64,000 bases of DNA, taken from assembly GCA_902705865.1 (NCBI GenBank), contig CACSIO010000012.1, positions 682,001-746,000 of the forward strand. The letters are read 5' to 3'. Below the pieces are notes generated by a model. That model made no database searches, was not told the origin of the DNA, and was given only the letters and a program-made list of their open reading frames with translations. The stretch is from BD1-7 clade bacterium (GTDB lineage Bacteria; Pseudomonadota; Gammaproteobacteria; Pseudomonadales; DT-91). Numbering within the stretch: the first letter of the stretch is position 1; each line of letters opens with the position of its first letter. Positions 1 through 8,778 of the stretch are shown one piece after another. Position numbers and translations under genes: made by a program.

Positions 1-881
1 ACAAGCGAGCTCTTGAAGCACTAATCAAAGCTGGTGCTTTTGACGCCCTTGGCGTAGCGCGCTGGATTCTGATGGATGCAATGCTGGATGCGGTGCAGGC
101 AGCCGAACAATCAGCACAAAACGCGAGTGCTGGTATTACTGATTTGTTTGGCGTGGTTGATGATTCTGAGGGCGCGGACGTTTATGAAGAATACCGCGGC
201 GCTGAGGAGTGGACTGGCAAGCAGCGTCTGACCGGTGAAAAGGATACGCTGGGTCTGTTTTTCTCCGGCCATCCCATCGATGATTACGAGGATGACCTGC
301 GCCAGTTAAAGGTCAAGCGCCTAGGGCGATTAATCGCCGACAAGAGGTTTCAGCTCGTCGCCGGTATGATTGTTTCAACACGCTACATCAAGACTAAACG
401 CGGCGATAAAATGGCGATTATTACGCTGGATGACCGCACGGGTCGTATTGATGCAACGGTGTTTTCCAAGATGTTGCCGGATGTTGAAGGTAAATTAATT
501 TCTGACGAAATTATTTTGATTCGTGGCGAGGTTGAGAACGATGACTTCAGTGGGGGCTTGCGCATGCGGGTCGATTCTATCTTAACCATGGCTGAAGCAC
601 GCTCCAGTGCGGGGCGCAGTATTTTTCTGAATTGCCCGCAATTGCAGTGGCCGGCGGTTAAATCGATGTTCGACGAATGCATGTTTAAAGCACTTGAACA
701 AGATCATACGGATGAAGAGGGTAATGTCAGTTTGCCGGGTTGTGGTGTTCGTATACGATACTCGACGCCGCAGGCAGGCTGTGATATTCAACTGGCAAAG
801 CACTGGCGTCTTGAGCCGGATGATGACAACATTACCCGTCTCAAGCGTTTGTTGGGCGAAGACAATGTTCGTCTGCAATGA
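1..881 (+). CDS. dnaE: DNA polymerase III subunit alpha, C-terminal part (5' end outside window)
   Basis: This is the catalytic subunit of the replicative polymerase. Only the last 292 codons are present; the first full codon is at position 3 and the frame is open to the left edge. The start reads KRALEALIKAGAFDALG, the helix-hairpin-helix-like tail of the polymerase region. An OB-fold follows (VAGMIVSTRYIKTKRGDKMA, then the strand DDRTGRIDATVF), the nucleic-acid-binding domain typical of DnaE1. The polymerase active site lies outside the window. The next gene is accA, the usual gammaproteobacterial order. No break is seen in the visible part. Confidence 0.95.
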   Translation, partial: KRALEALIKAGAFDALGVARWILMDAMLDAVQAAEQSAQNASAGITDLFGVVDDSEGADVYEEYRGAEEWTGKQRLTGEKDTLGLFFSGHPIDDYEDDLRQLKVKRLGRLIADKRFQLVAGMIVSTRYIKTKRGDKMAIITLDDRTGRIDATVFSKMLPDVEGKLISDEIILIRGEVENDDFSGGLRMRVDSILTMAEARSSAGRSIFLNCPQLQWPAVKSMFDECMFKALEQDHTDEEGNVSLPGCGVRIRYSTPQAGCDIQLAKHWRLEPDDDNITRLKRLLGEDNVRLQ

Positions 882-886
882 CTCTC

Positions 887-901
887 TATTGTTTAACAAT
901 A
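887..901. repeat. Perfect 15-bp palindrome upstream of accA
   Basis: Arms TATTGTT and AACAATA flank a single T, directly after the dnaE stop and about 36 bp upstream of the accA -35 box. The symmetry and position look like a dimeric-repressor operator or a short hairpin. No regulator can be named from the sequence. Confidence 0.35.
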
Positions 902-936
902 TGAGATCAAGCCATTGAAATCTGAAAAAATAACTG

Positions 937-965
937 TTTAGAGCTGCCTGAATATTCGTTAGAAT
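937..965 (+). promoter_or_regulatory. Predicted sigma70 promoter of accA
   Basis: A -35 box TTTAGA (4/6) and a -10 box TAGAAT (5/6) are separated by 17 bp. Transcription would start near 972, about 30 nt before the accA ATG. Confidence 0.5.
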
Positions 966-1003
966 GAGGGCCGTTTTTGTCGAGCGGATAAGAAGAAGAA
1001 CCC

Positions 1004-1954
1004 ATGAATCCAAATTATCTTGATTTTGAGCAGCCGATTGCTGACCTGGAAGTTAAAATTGAAGAGCTTCAGTCAGTAACAGATCTTGCTGATATCAATA
1101 TCAGCGAGGAAATACAAAACCTCAAAGCCAAGAGTACTGAGCTGACCGAGCAAATCTTTGCTGATCTAACGCCATGGGATATCGTTAAAGTCGCGCGTCA
1201 CCCGTTGCGACCATACACCAACGACTATATCCCTCGTATTTTTGAAGACTTTCAAGAGCTTCATGGTGATCGTCATTTTGCTGATGATAAAGCCATTGTT
1301 GCGGGTATGGCGCGCCTTGATGGCCAGCCAGTGATGGTAATTGGTCAAGAAAAGGGTCGTTCAGTCAAAGATAAAGTTGAGCGTAATTTCGGTATGCCGA
1401 AACCTGAGGGTTACCGCAAGGCACTGCGTTTGATGGAAATGGCCGAACGTTTCAACATGCCGATCATTACATTGATTGATACCCCTGGGGCATATCCTGG
1501 TATTGATTCCGAAGAGCGTGGTATTTCTGAGGCGATTGCACAAAACCTTGCTGTGATGTCGCGTTTGAAGACGCCGATTATCTGTGTGGTCATCGGAGAG
1601 GGAAGTTCGGGTGGTGCATTAGGTATCGGTGTTGGTGATCATATTGCCATGCTGCAGTACTCGACGTATTTTGTTATTTCCCCTGAAGGTTGTGCGAATA
1701 TCATCTGGAAGACATCGGAAAAAGCGAACCTTGCCGCTGAAGCTATGGGCGTAACGTCGTCCAAGCTGGAAGAGTTGGGTATTGTTGATGCCACCATTCC
1801 TGAGCCTCTAGGTAGTGCACATCGTAATGTTGATCAGATGGCTGATTCCATCAAGCAACATCTGTTGGGCGAGCTGGAAAAGTTAAAGGCCAAAGACGTG
1901 GATACGCTGCTGGATGAGCGCTACGAGCGTTTGATGTCCTACGGAAACGAATAA
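1004..1954 (+). CDS. accA: Acetyl-CoA carboxylase carboxyltransferase subunit alpha
   Basis: AccA pairs with AccD to move the carboxyl group from biotin on AccB to acetyl-CoA, making malonyl-CoA for fatty-acid synthesis in the cytoplasm. The 316-aa length is normal. It opens with the family start [16 protein letters not shown]. The crotonase-like carboxyltransferase core follows, with [17 protein letters not shown] near residue 155 and [15 protein letters not shown] near residue 198, the oxyanion and CoA region. The purine-rich stretch AAGAAGAAG before the ATG supports this start. It has its own predicted promoter after dnaE, and tilS follows after 4 nt, so the two are probably cotranscribed. 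Confidence 0.97.
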   Translation: MNPNYLDFEQPIADLEVKIEELQSVTDLADINISEEIQNLKAKSTELTEQIFADLTPWDIVKVARHPLRPYTNDYIPRIFEDFQELHGDRHFADDKAIVAGMARLDGQPVMVIGQEKGRSVKDKVERNFGMPKPEGYRKALRLMEMAERFNMPIITLIDTPGAYPGIDSEERGISEAIAQNLAVMSRLKTPIICVVIGEGSSGGALGIGVGDHIAMLQYSTYFVISPEGCANIIWKTSEKANLAAEAMGVTSSKLEELGIVDATIPEPLGSAHRNVDQMADSIKQHLLGELEKLKAKDVDTLLDERYERLMSYGNE

Positions 1955-1958
1955 GCCT

Positions 1959-3287
1959 ATGATTGGGCGACTTTACCCTCAGGTAAGCGCTCATACAGAC
2001 GCCGTTCGCTGGGTCGTTGGTCTCAGCGGCGGGGTTGACTCTGTTGTTTTACTGCATTTGCTGCATACTTTGCCGCAGCACTTTCCTGATATTTCCTTTC
2101 CAAAACTCTGCGCGATTCATGTTAATCATCAGTTGCAGCCTTTGGCTGGCGACTGGCAACACTTCTGCGAATCATTGTGTGAGCCGTACAACATCCCCTG
2201 TGAGTCGGTATGCGTAACGGTAGATAACGGCGCAAGTCTTGAGGCAAATGCGCGCGAGGCTCGATACAGAGCATTTGAGGCGCACTTGACGGGTGGCGAT
2301 GTGCTTATGTTGGCGCATCATCAGGGGGATCAGGCTGAAACCTTCTTATATCGGTTAATGCGGGGAGCAGGTTTGCGCGGGCTTGCTTCGATTCAGCAGC
2401 ATCGGACAATCGGCAGTGGATGTTTGCTGAGGCCGCTTCTTGGTTCATCTAAACAAGCGATTCTCGATTGGGCGCAGATGCATCAGCTTAGCTGGGTGGA
2501 TGACCCTAGCAATGGCGATCTTGTATTTGATCGAAACTATCTACGGCATTCCGTGCTACCCACTATCCGTCAGCGTTGGCCTGCCGCGGATAGCCAAATT
2601 GAACGTGCAATTTCACATGTTTCTGAAGCCCATAGCCTATTGGATGTGATGGCTGATGAAGACCTGTCGTTGCTGGATCAAGGGCGGGAATATGGTGAGC
2701 CCTGGCTTTTACTTCCGGCTAATGATGTCGATTGGATGCGTCGGAAAAACATTCTCAGACGATATTTAGATCAGTTTGATGTCGTTTTGACCGATACACA
2801 ATGGCGCGCATTTAAAAATGACCTAGTTGACGCGGCAAACGATGCTGTCCCCGAGTTTGTCGTCGGCCAGTGTTGTTTGCGGCGTTATCGCGGTCGGCTC
2901 TATGTGACTTCTGCTTCGCAAAATGCGGATCCGTTCTTGGTATGGGGAGATTCGATCAATTGGAACGGGCAGGGCGAACTAGACATACCAGGGTTCGGTA
3001 CGTTGTTGTTACGCCCTCAGCCAAAACACCCACTAGATATCTCACTGAGACGCCGTGAAGGGGGTTTGTCGTTGAGAACAGATGCGCCGAATGCAAGACG
3101 TAAGCCGTTAAAACGTATATTTCAGGAGGCCTTTGTACCGCCTTGGCAGCGTGATCGTTTACCATTAATTTATGTGGATGGTGAGCTTGTAGCCGTTGGT
3201 GATCGTGTGCGTTTACAGGGTGCGGCTCAGAAGTTGGGTAGTGCGGAGTTCGAAATTCAACCTTCACCAAATTATTCGCCAACGTAG
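1959..3287 (+). CDS. tilS: tRNA(Ile)-lysidine synthase
   Basis: TilS adenylates C34 of the CAU-anticodon tRNA-Ile and joins lysine to it, so the tRNA reads AUA. The ATP pyrophosphatase P-loop SGGVDS is at residues 24-29, followed by the HVNHQLQP segment and the AREARYRAFE region usual in TilS. The 442 aa cover the N-terminal catalytic domain, the middle substrate-binding domain and the C-terminal domain (FQEAFVPPWQRDRLPLIYVD). It lies 4 nt after accA, which indicates translation from a shared mRNA. No anomaly is seen. Confidence 0.95.
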   Translation: MIGRLYPQVSAHTDAVRWVVGLSGGVDSVVLLHLLHTLPQHFPDISFPKLCAIHVNHQLQPLAGDWQHFCESLCEPYNIPCESVCVTVDNGASLEANAREARYRAFEAHLTGGDVLMLAHHQGDQAETFLYRLMRGAGLRGLASIQQHRTIGSGCLLRPLLGSSKQAILDWAQMHQLSWVDDPSNGDLVFDRNYLRHSVLPTIRQRWPAADSQIERAISHVSEAHSLLDVMADEDLSLLDQGREYGEPWLLLPANDVDWMRRKNILRRYLDQFDVVLTDTQWRAFKNDLVDAANDAVPEFVVGQCCLRRYRGRLYVTSASQNADPFLVWGDSINWNGQGELDIPGFGTLLLRPQPKHPLDISLRRREGGLSLRTDAPNARRKPLKRIFQEAFVPPWQRDRLPLIYVDGELVAVGDRVRLQGAAQKLGSAEFEIQPSPNYSPT

Positions 3288-3309
3288 CGCGTTATTGCAC
3301 TCGTCTTGC

Positions 3310-3349
3310 GAAGACTGGAGCGCTACGTCGGGTTGCTCCAGCCGTCTTC
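3310..3349. terminator. Weak inverted repeat between convergent tilS and the lipoprotein gene
   Basis: GAAGACTGGAGC and GCTCCAgccGTCTTC form a 12-bp stem with a 3-nt bulge between two convergent genes. No clear T-run follows on either strand, so its role as a terminator is only suggested by position. Confidence 0.35.
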
Positions 3350-3387
3350 ATCATGTGTTTTCCATAGTTGTTCTTGGATTATGGGGC

Positions 3388-4662
3388 TTATTCAACGTTA
3401 CTGATCCGCCATTGCTGAAACGTGCGTTCTAGATCGGCATGCGCCTGGGGGTTGTAGAGCACAATCGGAATCAAATCAGATTCGTTGTCCTGTGTTGTCT
3501 GTAGGTATCTTTTGCCGTAGTAAAACCCTTTATCTTCTGGATTGTCGCTACCGCTGCCATTGCGTGTGAACGGCCCTGTAATGATCGGGTTGAAATACGA
3601 TTGAAACCCAAACTCCTCTCGTTGATTGTCTGATAACCCCGTTACATCGATTTCGGCAAAAGCGCCAGCGTTGTTGACGTTGTAGGGCACCTGAATAGCT
3701 TCTCCACCGCTTGCGACACGGAATAGAGACGCCATTTGTGTCGCGGCATCAAATGTGATGTAAACGGTGTAGTTGGTGAGGTAGTCAATGGTAAATCGGT
3801 AAGTTAACCTTTGCCCGCCTTCAGGAAATAATGCCAATGCATCGGCCAGCGAGGTTTCGCCAAAGCCAAATTCTGTCAGGGCTAACGAAAACGCAGTTGG
3901 CCCGGAGCCCGTTGTTGTTGATTCAACAACAAAAATATCCTTATCAACAGAGCGATAAGCCGGATAGAGTCGGGCATCGCTGCCAAAGTCTCCGTTTCTT
4001 CCCCAAATGGGTACATCGGGCAGGATCTCTACACGCTCTCCAGCGATTTCCAGTGTTTCGTAGTTGCGTATCGGGCGACCGGCGATACGACCCCCGCTAG
4101 TTGAAAGTAAGCGCCACCGGAAGCGAGTTGCCAGTTGATCTTCGAACACATTACCGCCCTGTGTTTCGTAGATGGGCTGATTTAAGCGATCATTTACCGG
4201 TGCGCGGAGGTTAGCATTCTCAAGTACTCGATAAGGCCGAAAAGCCGAATAGACCGGGCCAACGAACGGTGCTTCATTGGTTAGCCATTGGCGCGATGGG
4301 TCGGTCCAGTTATCGATAGAATAACCAAGATGGTTGGTGGTTTGGTCCGGGGCGTTGGATGGCGGAGGCTCAGGGCTTCGCGCAGGCGTAAAATTGTCAG
4401 TGTTGAGTATGAATACGCCATCTTGAGGACGTTGCCGGTTTTCTTCGAATTGAATGACGTTGAATGTATGTAATGATCCTTCTTGCAAAAGCACTGGGTA
4501 GGTTCTTGCACCTCGGGGGGCATCCGAGACCGGTTGGTCGGAGCACGCGCTGAAAAGCAGGCCAGTGATGACAAGCGCTGCTAGCCAGTATGTTGGCCTA
4601 GTCAATGAGAGGTTGGTTTTAGAGGTCGCACGACGATGCGAGTTAGCCAGAATCCGGTACAT
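3388..4662 (-). CDS. Predicted exported lipoprotein, unrecognised family
   Basis: The 424-aa product has a long positively charged N-terminus, a hydrophobic stretch (WLAALVITGLLFSAC, near residues 27-41) and a cysteine that would be the lipidation site. The lipobox has Phe at -3, which is less usual. The mature part is polar and beta-rich in appearance. It contains YSIDNWTDPSRQW and a C-terminal stretch YFNPIITGPFTRNGSG followed by YYGKRYL, but no motif I can assign. The ATG is preceded by AAGGA at a suitable distance. It is downstream of queD on the same strand but 185 bp away, so it may have its own promoter. No function is proposed. Confidence 0.75.
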   Translation of the reverse strand: MYRILANSHRRATSKTNLSLTRPTYWLAALVITGLLFSACSDQPVSDAPRGARTYPVLLQEGSLHTFNVIQFEENRQRPQDGVFILNTDNFTPARSPEPPPSNAPDQTTNHLGYSIDNWTDPSRQWLTNEAPFVGPVYSAFRPYRVLENANLRAPVNDRLNQPIYETQGGNVFEDQLATRFRWRLLSTSGGRIAGRPIRNYETLEIAGERVEILPDVPIWGRNGDFGSDARLYPAYRSVDKDIFVVESTTTGSGPTAFSLALTEFGFGETSLADALALFPEGGQRLTYRFTIDYLTNYTVYITFDAATQMASLFRVASGGEAIQVPYNVNNAGAFAEIDVTGLSDNQREEFGFQSYFNPIITGPFTRNGSGSDNPEDKGFYYGKRYLQTTQDNESDLIPIVLYNPQAHADLERTFQQWRISNVE

Positions 4663-4847
4663 ACAACTTATTCCTTACGCTGTGTGTATTTTTGAGGGCA
4701 CTATTGGCTCTACTATAGTCGACCATCGATCGTATGGAAGAATTCGACTTTCTCAATGGTCTGCGCAAGGTTTTGGCCGTTATGGATGATGGGCGGATGC
4801 TGCAGTGGTGGGAGGGAAGGCAGGCGGTTGTTGCCTGCCGTCTTGGG

Positions 4848-5204
4848 CTAGTCGCCCTTGTAAATACAGCCGCTTGTGCAGGTTTCTTTAATTTCTATCC
4901 AGCTTAGCTCTGGCAGGCTCGGTTTGAGGTGATTCCAGATCCACCGGGCGAGGTTTTCGCTGGTCGGGTTTTCCAAGCCTTCAATGTCATTGAGGTAGTA
5001 ATGATCAAGTTGATCATAAATGGGCTTGAACGCGGATTTTAAATCGCCAAAATCCATCACCCACCCTGATGTATCGCCGACAGCGCCTTCTACAACCAGT
5101 CGAACGTAAAAAGTGTGACCGTGTAATCGTGAGCATTTGTGGCCTTCGGGCACATTTGGCAAGCGATGAGCTGCTTCAAAACTGAATTCTTTATAGATCT
5201 GCAT
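4848..5204 (-). CDS. queD: 6-carboxy-5,6,7,8-tetrahydropterin synthase
   Basis: QueD converts 7,8-dihydroneopterin triphosphate to 6-carboxytetrahydropterin, the second step of queuosine/7-deazaguanine synthesis. At 118 aa it has family length. It shows the zinc-binding histidines in FSFEAAHRL and in CSRLHGH, the catalytic cysteine just before LHGH, the conserved segments VMDFGDLK and LDHYYLND, and the [11 protein letters not shown] helix. The C-terminus carries [12 protein letters not shown]. No other que gene is nearby, and I found no preQ1 riboswitch-like sequence in the 230 bp upstream. Confidence 0.95.
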   Translation of the reverse strand: MQIYKEFSFEAAHRLPNVPEGHKCSRLHGHTFYVRLVVEGAVGDTSGWVMDFGDLKSAFKPIYDQLDHYYLNDIEGLENPTSENLARWIWNHLKPSLPELSWIEIKETCTSGCIYKGD

Positions 5205-5274
5205 GAATATTCCGCGATAAGTAACAGGCGATAATACAAGAAACCGCCCTCGACCTTCGATAAAAGGGGCGCCG

Positions 5275-5296
5275 AATTCTACGTGAAAGTAGAATT
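5275..5296. repeat. 8-bp inverted repeat between queD and the tRNA operon
   Basis: Arms AATTCTAC and GTAGAATT enclose a 6-nt loop GTGAAA in the divergent region between queD and the tRNA operon. It could be an operator or an RNA hairpin; its orientation and role are unknown. Confidence 0.3.
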
Positions 5297-5391
5297 GAAT
5301 ACAAAGTGAACAGGCATGTGTTCATGATTTGTTCGATTGCCGGATGTTTGATCAGTAACTACTGATTTTTAAGGTTTTTTTAAAAAAATGT

Positions 5392-5419
5392 TTGACAGTA
5401 AATCCGATTTCCTTAGAAT
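5392..5419 (+). promoter_or_regulatory. Strong predicted promoter of the Val/Asp tRNA operon
   Basis: A perfect -35 TTGACA and a -10 TAGAAT (5/6) are separated by 16 bp, ending 18 bp before the first tRNA. An A/T-rich run with T7 and A7 tracts lies just upstream and could act as an UP element, as expected for stable-RNA promoters. Confidence 0.75.
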
Positions 5420-5437
5420 ACGCAGCTCTCAGGCAAC

Positions 5438-5513
5438 GGGTGATTAGCTCAGCTGGGAGAGCATCTGCCTTACAAGCAGAGGGTCGGCGGTTCGATCCCG
5501 TCATCACCCACCA
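5438..5513 (+). tRNA. tRNA-Val (anticodon TAC), copy 1
   Basis: A 76-nt cloverleaf with encoded CCA. Acceptor GGGTGAT pairs with ATCACCC, the D arm is GCTC-AGCTGGGA-GAGC, the anticodon loop is CTTACAA and the T loop is TTCGATC. Confidence 0.97.
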
Positions 5514-5535
5514 TAGCCTGAAACGTTTTATTTGC

Positions 5536-5612
5536 GGACCGGTAGTTCAGTTGGTTAGAATGCCGGCCTGTCACGCCGGAGGTCGCGGGTTCGAGTCCCG
5601 TCCGGTCCGCCA
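5536..5612 (+). tRNA. tRNA-Asp (anticodon GTC), copy 1
   Basis: A 77-nt cloverleaf with encoded CCA. Acceptor GGACCGG pairs with CCGGTCC, and the anticodon arm is CCGGC-CTGTCAC-GCCGG. It follows the first tRNA-Val by 22 nt. Confidence 0.97.
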
Positions 5613-5660
5613 CTTAAAACGCTTCAGGGTTTTGATAGTTGCCAGAGAAGACGCCATTAT

Positions 5661-5736
5661 GGGTGATTAGCTCAGCTGGGAGAGCATCTGCCTTACAAGC
5701 AGAGGGTCGGCGGTTCGATCCCGTCATCACCCACCA
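5661..5736 (+). tRNA. tRNA-Val (anticodon TAC), copy 2
   Basis: Identical in sequence to copy 1; encoded CCA. Confidence 0.97.
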
Positions 5737-5765
5737 TAATGTCGTGTAGTAGTTTTGCTTATAGC

Positions 5766-5842
5766 GGACCGGTAGTTCAGTTGGTTAGAATGCCGGCCTG
5801 TCACGCCGGAGGTCGCGGGTTCGAGTCCCGTCCGGTCCGCCA
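5766..5842 (+). tRNA. tRNA-Asp (anticodon GTC), copy 2
   Basis: Identical to the first tRNA-Asp; encoded CCA. Confidence 0.97.
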
Positions 5843-5864
5843 CTTAAGCAAACGCCCATGTTTT

Positions 5865-5940
5865 GGGTGGTTAGCTCAGCTGGGAGAGCATCTGCCTTAC
5901 AAGCAGAGGGTCAGCGGTTCGATCCCGTTACCACCCACCA
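5865..5940 (+). tRNA. tRNA-Val (anticodon TAC), copy 3, compensated variant
   Basis: It differs from copies 1 and 2 by two paired changes. The acceptor is GGGTGGT/ACCACCC instead of GGGTGAT/ATCACCC, and the outer T-stem pair is A-T instead of G-C. Base pairing is kept, so it should be functional. Confidence 0.97.
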
Positions 5941-5958
5941 AAGCATAAATCTACCGTT

Positions 5959-6035
5959 GGACCGGTAGTTCAGTTGGTTAGAATGCCGGCCTGTCACGCC
6001 GGAGGTCGCGGGTTCGAGTCCCGTCCGGTCCGCCA
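5959..6035 (+). tRNA. tRNA-Asp (anticodon GTC), copy 3
   Basis: Identical to the other two tRNA-Asp genes; encoded CCA. It is the last gene of the operon. Confidence 0.97.
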
Positions 6036-6215
6036 CTCTTCATACATTATTTTGTATACATCGAAGTGTGGTTTATTAGATTCTCTTCTTATTTTTCCTT
6101 ATTTAGTTCTTCCTATTGCTTATCTTCGCGATCTTAATCGACGTATCTCTCGATTTTTTCATTCTCTTTTCTTTATGCGTATTCGATTTTCATCTAATTG
6201 TTTTTTCCTTTGTCA
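6036..6215 (+). other. Pyrimidine-rich, G-poor trailer of the tRNA operon
   Basis: About 180 bp without a gene. The plus strand is dominated by T and C, with runs such as TCTCTTCTTATTTTTCC, and has few G. Only a weak 5-bp hairpin (ATACA/TGTAT near 6044) precedes it. Unstructured C/U-rich, G-poor RNA is what Rho loads on, so a Rho-dependent terminator facing the converging EamA gene is a reasonable inference. Confidence 0.35.
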
Positions 6216-7103
6216 TTAATTTCTGCGCCGCTGGGATGTGATCACAATACTGATGCCCGCCAGTGTCAGTATTGTTGCCAGTATCAACGTCGGTGTAATT
6301 GGTTCGTTGATTAGAAAAAGCCCGCCAACGGCCGTAATACTCGGTACGGACAGTTGTGAAACGGTCGCTTCAAGCAGGCTCAGGTGTTTTAGGGTTAGAT
6401 ACCAGAGGCTGTAAATCATACCTGATGCGATTGCGCCGGAAGCCATAGCGTAAATGGCACCATCGACTGAAATATGAATTGATGGTCGATCTATCACTAG
6501 GATAACGATGGCCATTAATGCCACCCATGGCGTTGATTTAACGAAGTTTATCCACGTTTGATGAATTGGAGATGGTGCGCTTCTGCCTGTCAGTGTGTAC
6601 ATGGCCCAGCTACCTCCAGCCACGACCATCAGTGCTGCTCCGGTTAATGGTGGTGAGCTGGCTCCTGGCAAAAACAGCACGCAAAGACCGCCAAATCCGA
6701 GAGCAAACCCTGCGATTTCTGCACGATTGAGCCGGTAGCCGAGCACCACGTTGGCTAGTAATAAGCTAAATTGGCCAGCACCAAAGAGAAGTAGGGCGCC
6801 AGTTCCGGCTTCGAGCTGTGTGTAGGCGAATGAAAATGCGGCCGCATAAGTGAATAAAAAGAAGCCCCCGGCCCAGGTGTTTTTGGAACTTCCATAGGCG
6901 TTTTCTAGATCTTTTGATGGTCGCAGTAGCGTTCCAATAATCGTTAGTGAAAATACGCCAGACAGAAGCCGAATCAGAGTAAAGCTGCCAGGGTCGATGT
7001 CATTGTTGGCAAAAGCGAGGCGGCAAAGAATGCTGTTTGCAGCAAATCCCATCATGGTAATGGCAGCGACCAATAGCGGAAAAAATCGAGAGAGTGTCGG
7101 CAT
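6216..7103 (-). CDS. EamA/DMT-family transporter
   Basis: A predicted inner-membrane permease of the drug/metabolite transporter superfamily with ten hydrophobic segments in two EamA repeats. The first repeat starts at FFPLLVAAITMMGFAAN, and the second includes SGAIASGMIYSLWYLTLKHL, the usual end of an EamA domain. From the ATG at 7103 the protein is 295 aa, the family size. A TTG at 7259 would add 52 residues that look untypical, so I prefer the shorter form, although its Shine-Dalgarno is weak. The substrate cannot be told. It converges with the tRNA operon. Confidence 0.85.
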   Translation of the reverse strand: MPTLSRFFPLLVAAITMMGFAANSILCRLAFANNDIDPGSFTLIRLLSGVFSLTIIGTLLRPSKDLENAYGSSKNTWAGGFFLFTYAAAFSFAYTQLEAGTGALLLFGAGQFSLLLANVVLGYRLNRAEIAGFALGFGGLCVLFLPGASSPPLTGAALMVVAGGSWAMYTLTGRSAPSPIHQTWINFVKSTPWVALMAIVILVIDRPSIHISVDGAIYAMASGAIASGMIYSLWYLTLKHLSLLEATVSQLSVPSITAVGGLFLINEPITPTLILATILTLAGISIVITSQRRRN

Positions 7104-7324
7104 GGGTATGGATCGTAGGATGAGAGAAAGGAAAGAACTGTAGCATTTTTCAGGCAACGCTCGGGCTTGAATGTTCACTCGGCGATGAAAAAACCATAAC
7201 GAAGGTGTTAATTTGACGGATTTCATAGTATGTGTGATCTGTCGACCAATATTCACCAAGCGTGATGGTGATCAAATATGTTCTAAAGTATATTGCCTGA
7301 GGGTTACAGAAGAAGTGATGCTAC

Positions 7325-8776
7325 ATGTTTACGGATGCTGTTTTTTTTATCGTCGATGGCGTTGTCGTTAAAGAAATGATGACAAGCGAATTTGATGCCT
7401 TACTCGACGGCATAGTGGATGCGCCAGAATTTAGAGGGCGCAACGTTCAAGCTGTGCACTTACAGATTGATGACTCTCTGATGATTCGGGGGGCGGTATT
7501 TTTTTGGATCGGTTTTACCTCTGAAGGTATGGTGGAGGCTGATTGGAATATTCCGGTGCATCAATTGATTCAAGGGGCTAATCGAGGTCCTGATCTCGGT
7601 GGTGGCAAGATTCGAATTGTTTGTGCCAGCCAGTGCAATGTGCCTTGGCACCAGCAAAATCTATGGGATCCAACCAACGAAACTCTTCAAGTACTTGTTA
7701 CGGTAGTAAAACAGAACAAATTAGGCCTTCTCGTTGACGACGAGAGTTTTTTGGATATGCCTGTACTTGAGGCAGCGTCTGTTGTTGTTAATGAGGCGGA
7801 CATTCCCGTTCTGGACGTGCCTGTTTTAAAGCCTGCCAAAGATCAGGTTGAGGTGGTTGCTGCTGATTCGGCGATGCCCGGCGCTCCAGCTGCAAGCGCC
7901 AGCGATGATGATGTGCGCAAAGAGTTATCCGCTCTCAAGGCGATGTTCTCGATCAAAGTTGATAAGTTGCATGCCGATAACGACCACCTGAAAAAACGTT
8001 TGCAAGACAGTGTTGAAACGTTAAAGCAGAAAGCACGTGATCAATTGGCACGAATTAACAATGATCATGATGCCGAAGTTGCTCGTTTGAGCGAGCAGTT
8101 GCAGCAGGTGCAGAGTCGACTTTCAGCAGAGCAGCAGCGGTATATCGATCTAAAAGAGCAGCAAGCAGAGATGTCTGCTGGTTATCAGCTAGAGCGGGAG
8201 AAGTTGCTTGATGATATGCAGGCGATTCAGGCGGTTGATGATCAGAAAATTGGCAAAATCAAATCAGCATTTGAGACAGAGCTTGCGATTCGTCTCGATC
8301 AAGAGGTCGCACAGACGCGTAATGAACTGTCAACGCGGGAAGTTGAGATCTTTTATCGTGATGAAGAGATCGCAATCCTGAAAAACGATTTAGCGGCGGT
8401 TCAGCGCGAGCGTCAGAATATGCTGGCTGATAAAGATACCAGTACACTAAAAGCGTTAGAGGATTCGGGTGTTACGTTAGTTGCGTTTCAATTGGGGCTT
8501 GGCCATATCAACATCCCTATTGCGGATGTTTCAGAGTTTCTTGATAACAAAACTAGCTATTTGGCCAGAAGAAGTAATATTTCGACAGCAGATTTTCATG
8601 CCTGGCAGGCGCACTACAATAATCCGGTTTGTCAATTTGCCGAAGGTGATGGGCAGCTTTGTGGCGTTCCACTGGCTCGCGTCGATCAAGTTGTAGATTT
8701 TACTCAAGAAATTTCTAACCAGTGTGAAAAACATCGTTTGATGCTGGCTCGCAATAGTCTTGCGGATTCACATTAA
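7325..8776 (+). CDS. Coiled-coil protein of unknown function
   Basis: A 483-aa protein in three parts. The N-terminal ~145 residues form a globular domain (SLMIRGAVFFWIGFTSEGMV, then DWNIPVHQL, DLGGGKIRIVCASQC). A linker rich in Ala, Pro and acidic residues follows. A long coiled coil covers about residues 195-375 (heptads with many Gln, Lys, Glu). The C-terminal ~100 residues carry Cys and His in the order C-x8-C, then CEKH, which could bind a metal. There is no signal peptide. It sits 2 nt before the PLP enzyme gene, so the two are likely cotranscribed. I do not recognise the family by name; proteins of this shape are sometimes labelled chromosome-partitioning-like because of the coiled coil alone. 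Confidence 0.75.
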   Translation: MFTDAVFFIVDGVVVKEMMTSEFDALLDGIVDAPEFRGRNVQAVHLQIDDSLMIRGAVFFWIGFTSEGMVEADWNIPVHQLIQGANRGPDLGGGKIRIVCASQCNVPWHQQNLWDPTNETLQVLVTVVKQNKLGLLVDDESFLDMPVLEAASVVVNEADIPVLDVPVLKPAKDQVEVVAADSAMPGAPAASASDDDVRKELSALKAMFSIKVDKLHADNDHLKKRLQDSVETLKQKARDQLARINNDHDAEVARLSEQLQQVQSRLSAEQQRYIDLKEQQAEMSAGYQLEREKLLDDMQAIQAVDDQKIGKIKSAFETELAIRLDQEVAQTRNELSTREVEIFYRDEEIAILKNDLAAVQRERQNMLADKDTSTLKALEDSGVTLVAFQLGLGHINIPIADVSEFLDNKTSYLARRSNISTADFHAWQAHYNNPVCQFAEGDGQLCGVPLARVDQVVDFTQEISNQCEKHRLMLARNSLADSH

Positions 8777-8778
8777 GA

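Noticed and set aside
5438-6035. Regularly spaced repeats resembling a CRISPR-like array
   Set aside because: Each unit folds as a complete tRNA-Val or tRNA-Asp with encoded CCA.
5392-6219. ORFs running through the tRNA cluster, giving repeated protein segments
   Set aside because: They are translations of tRNA genes; the repeats come from the tRNA copies.
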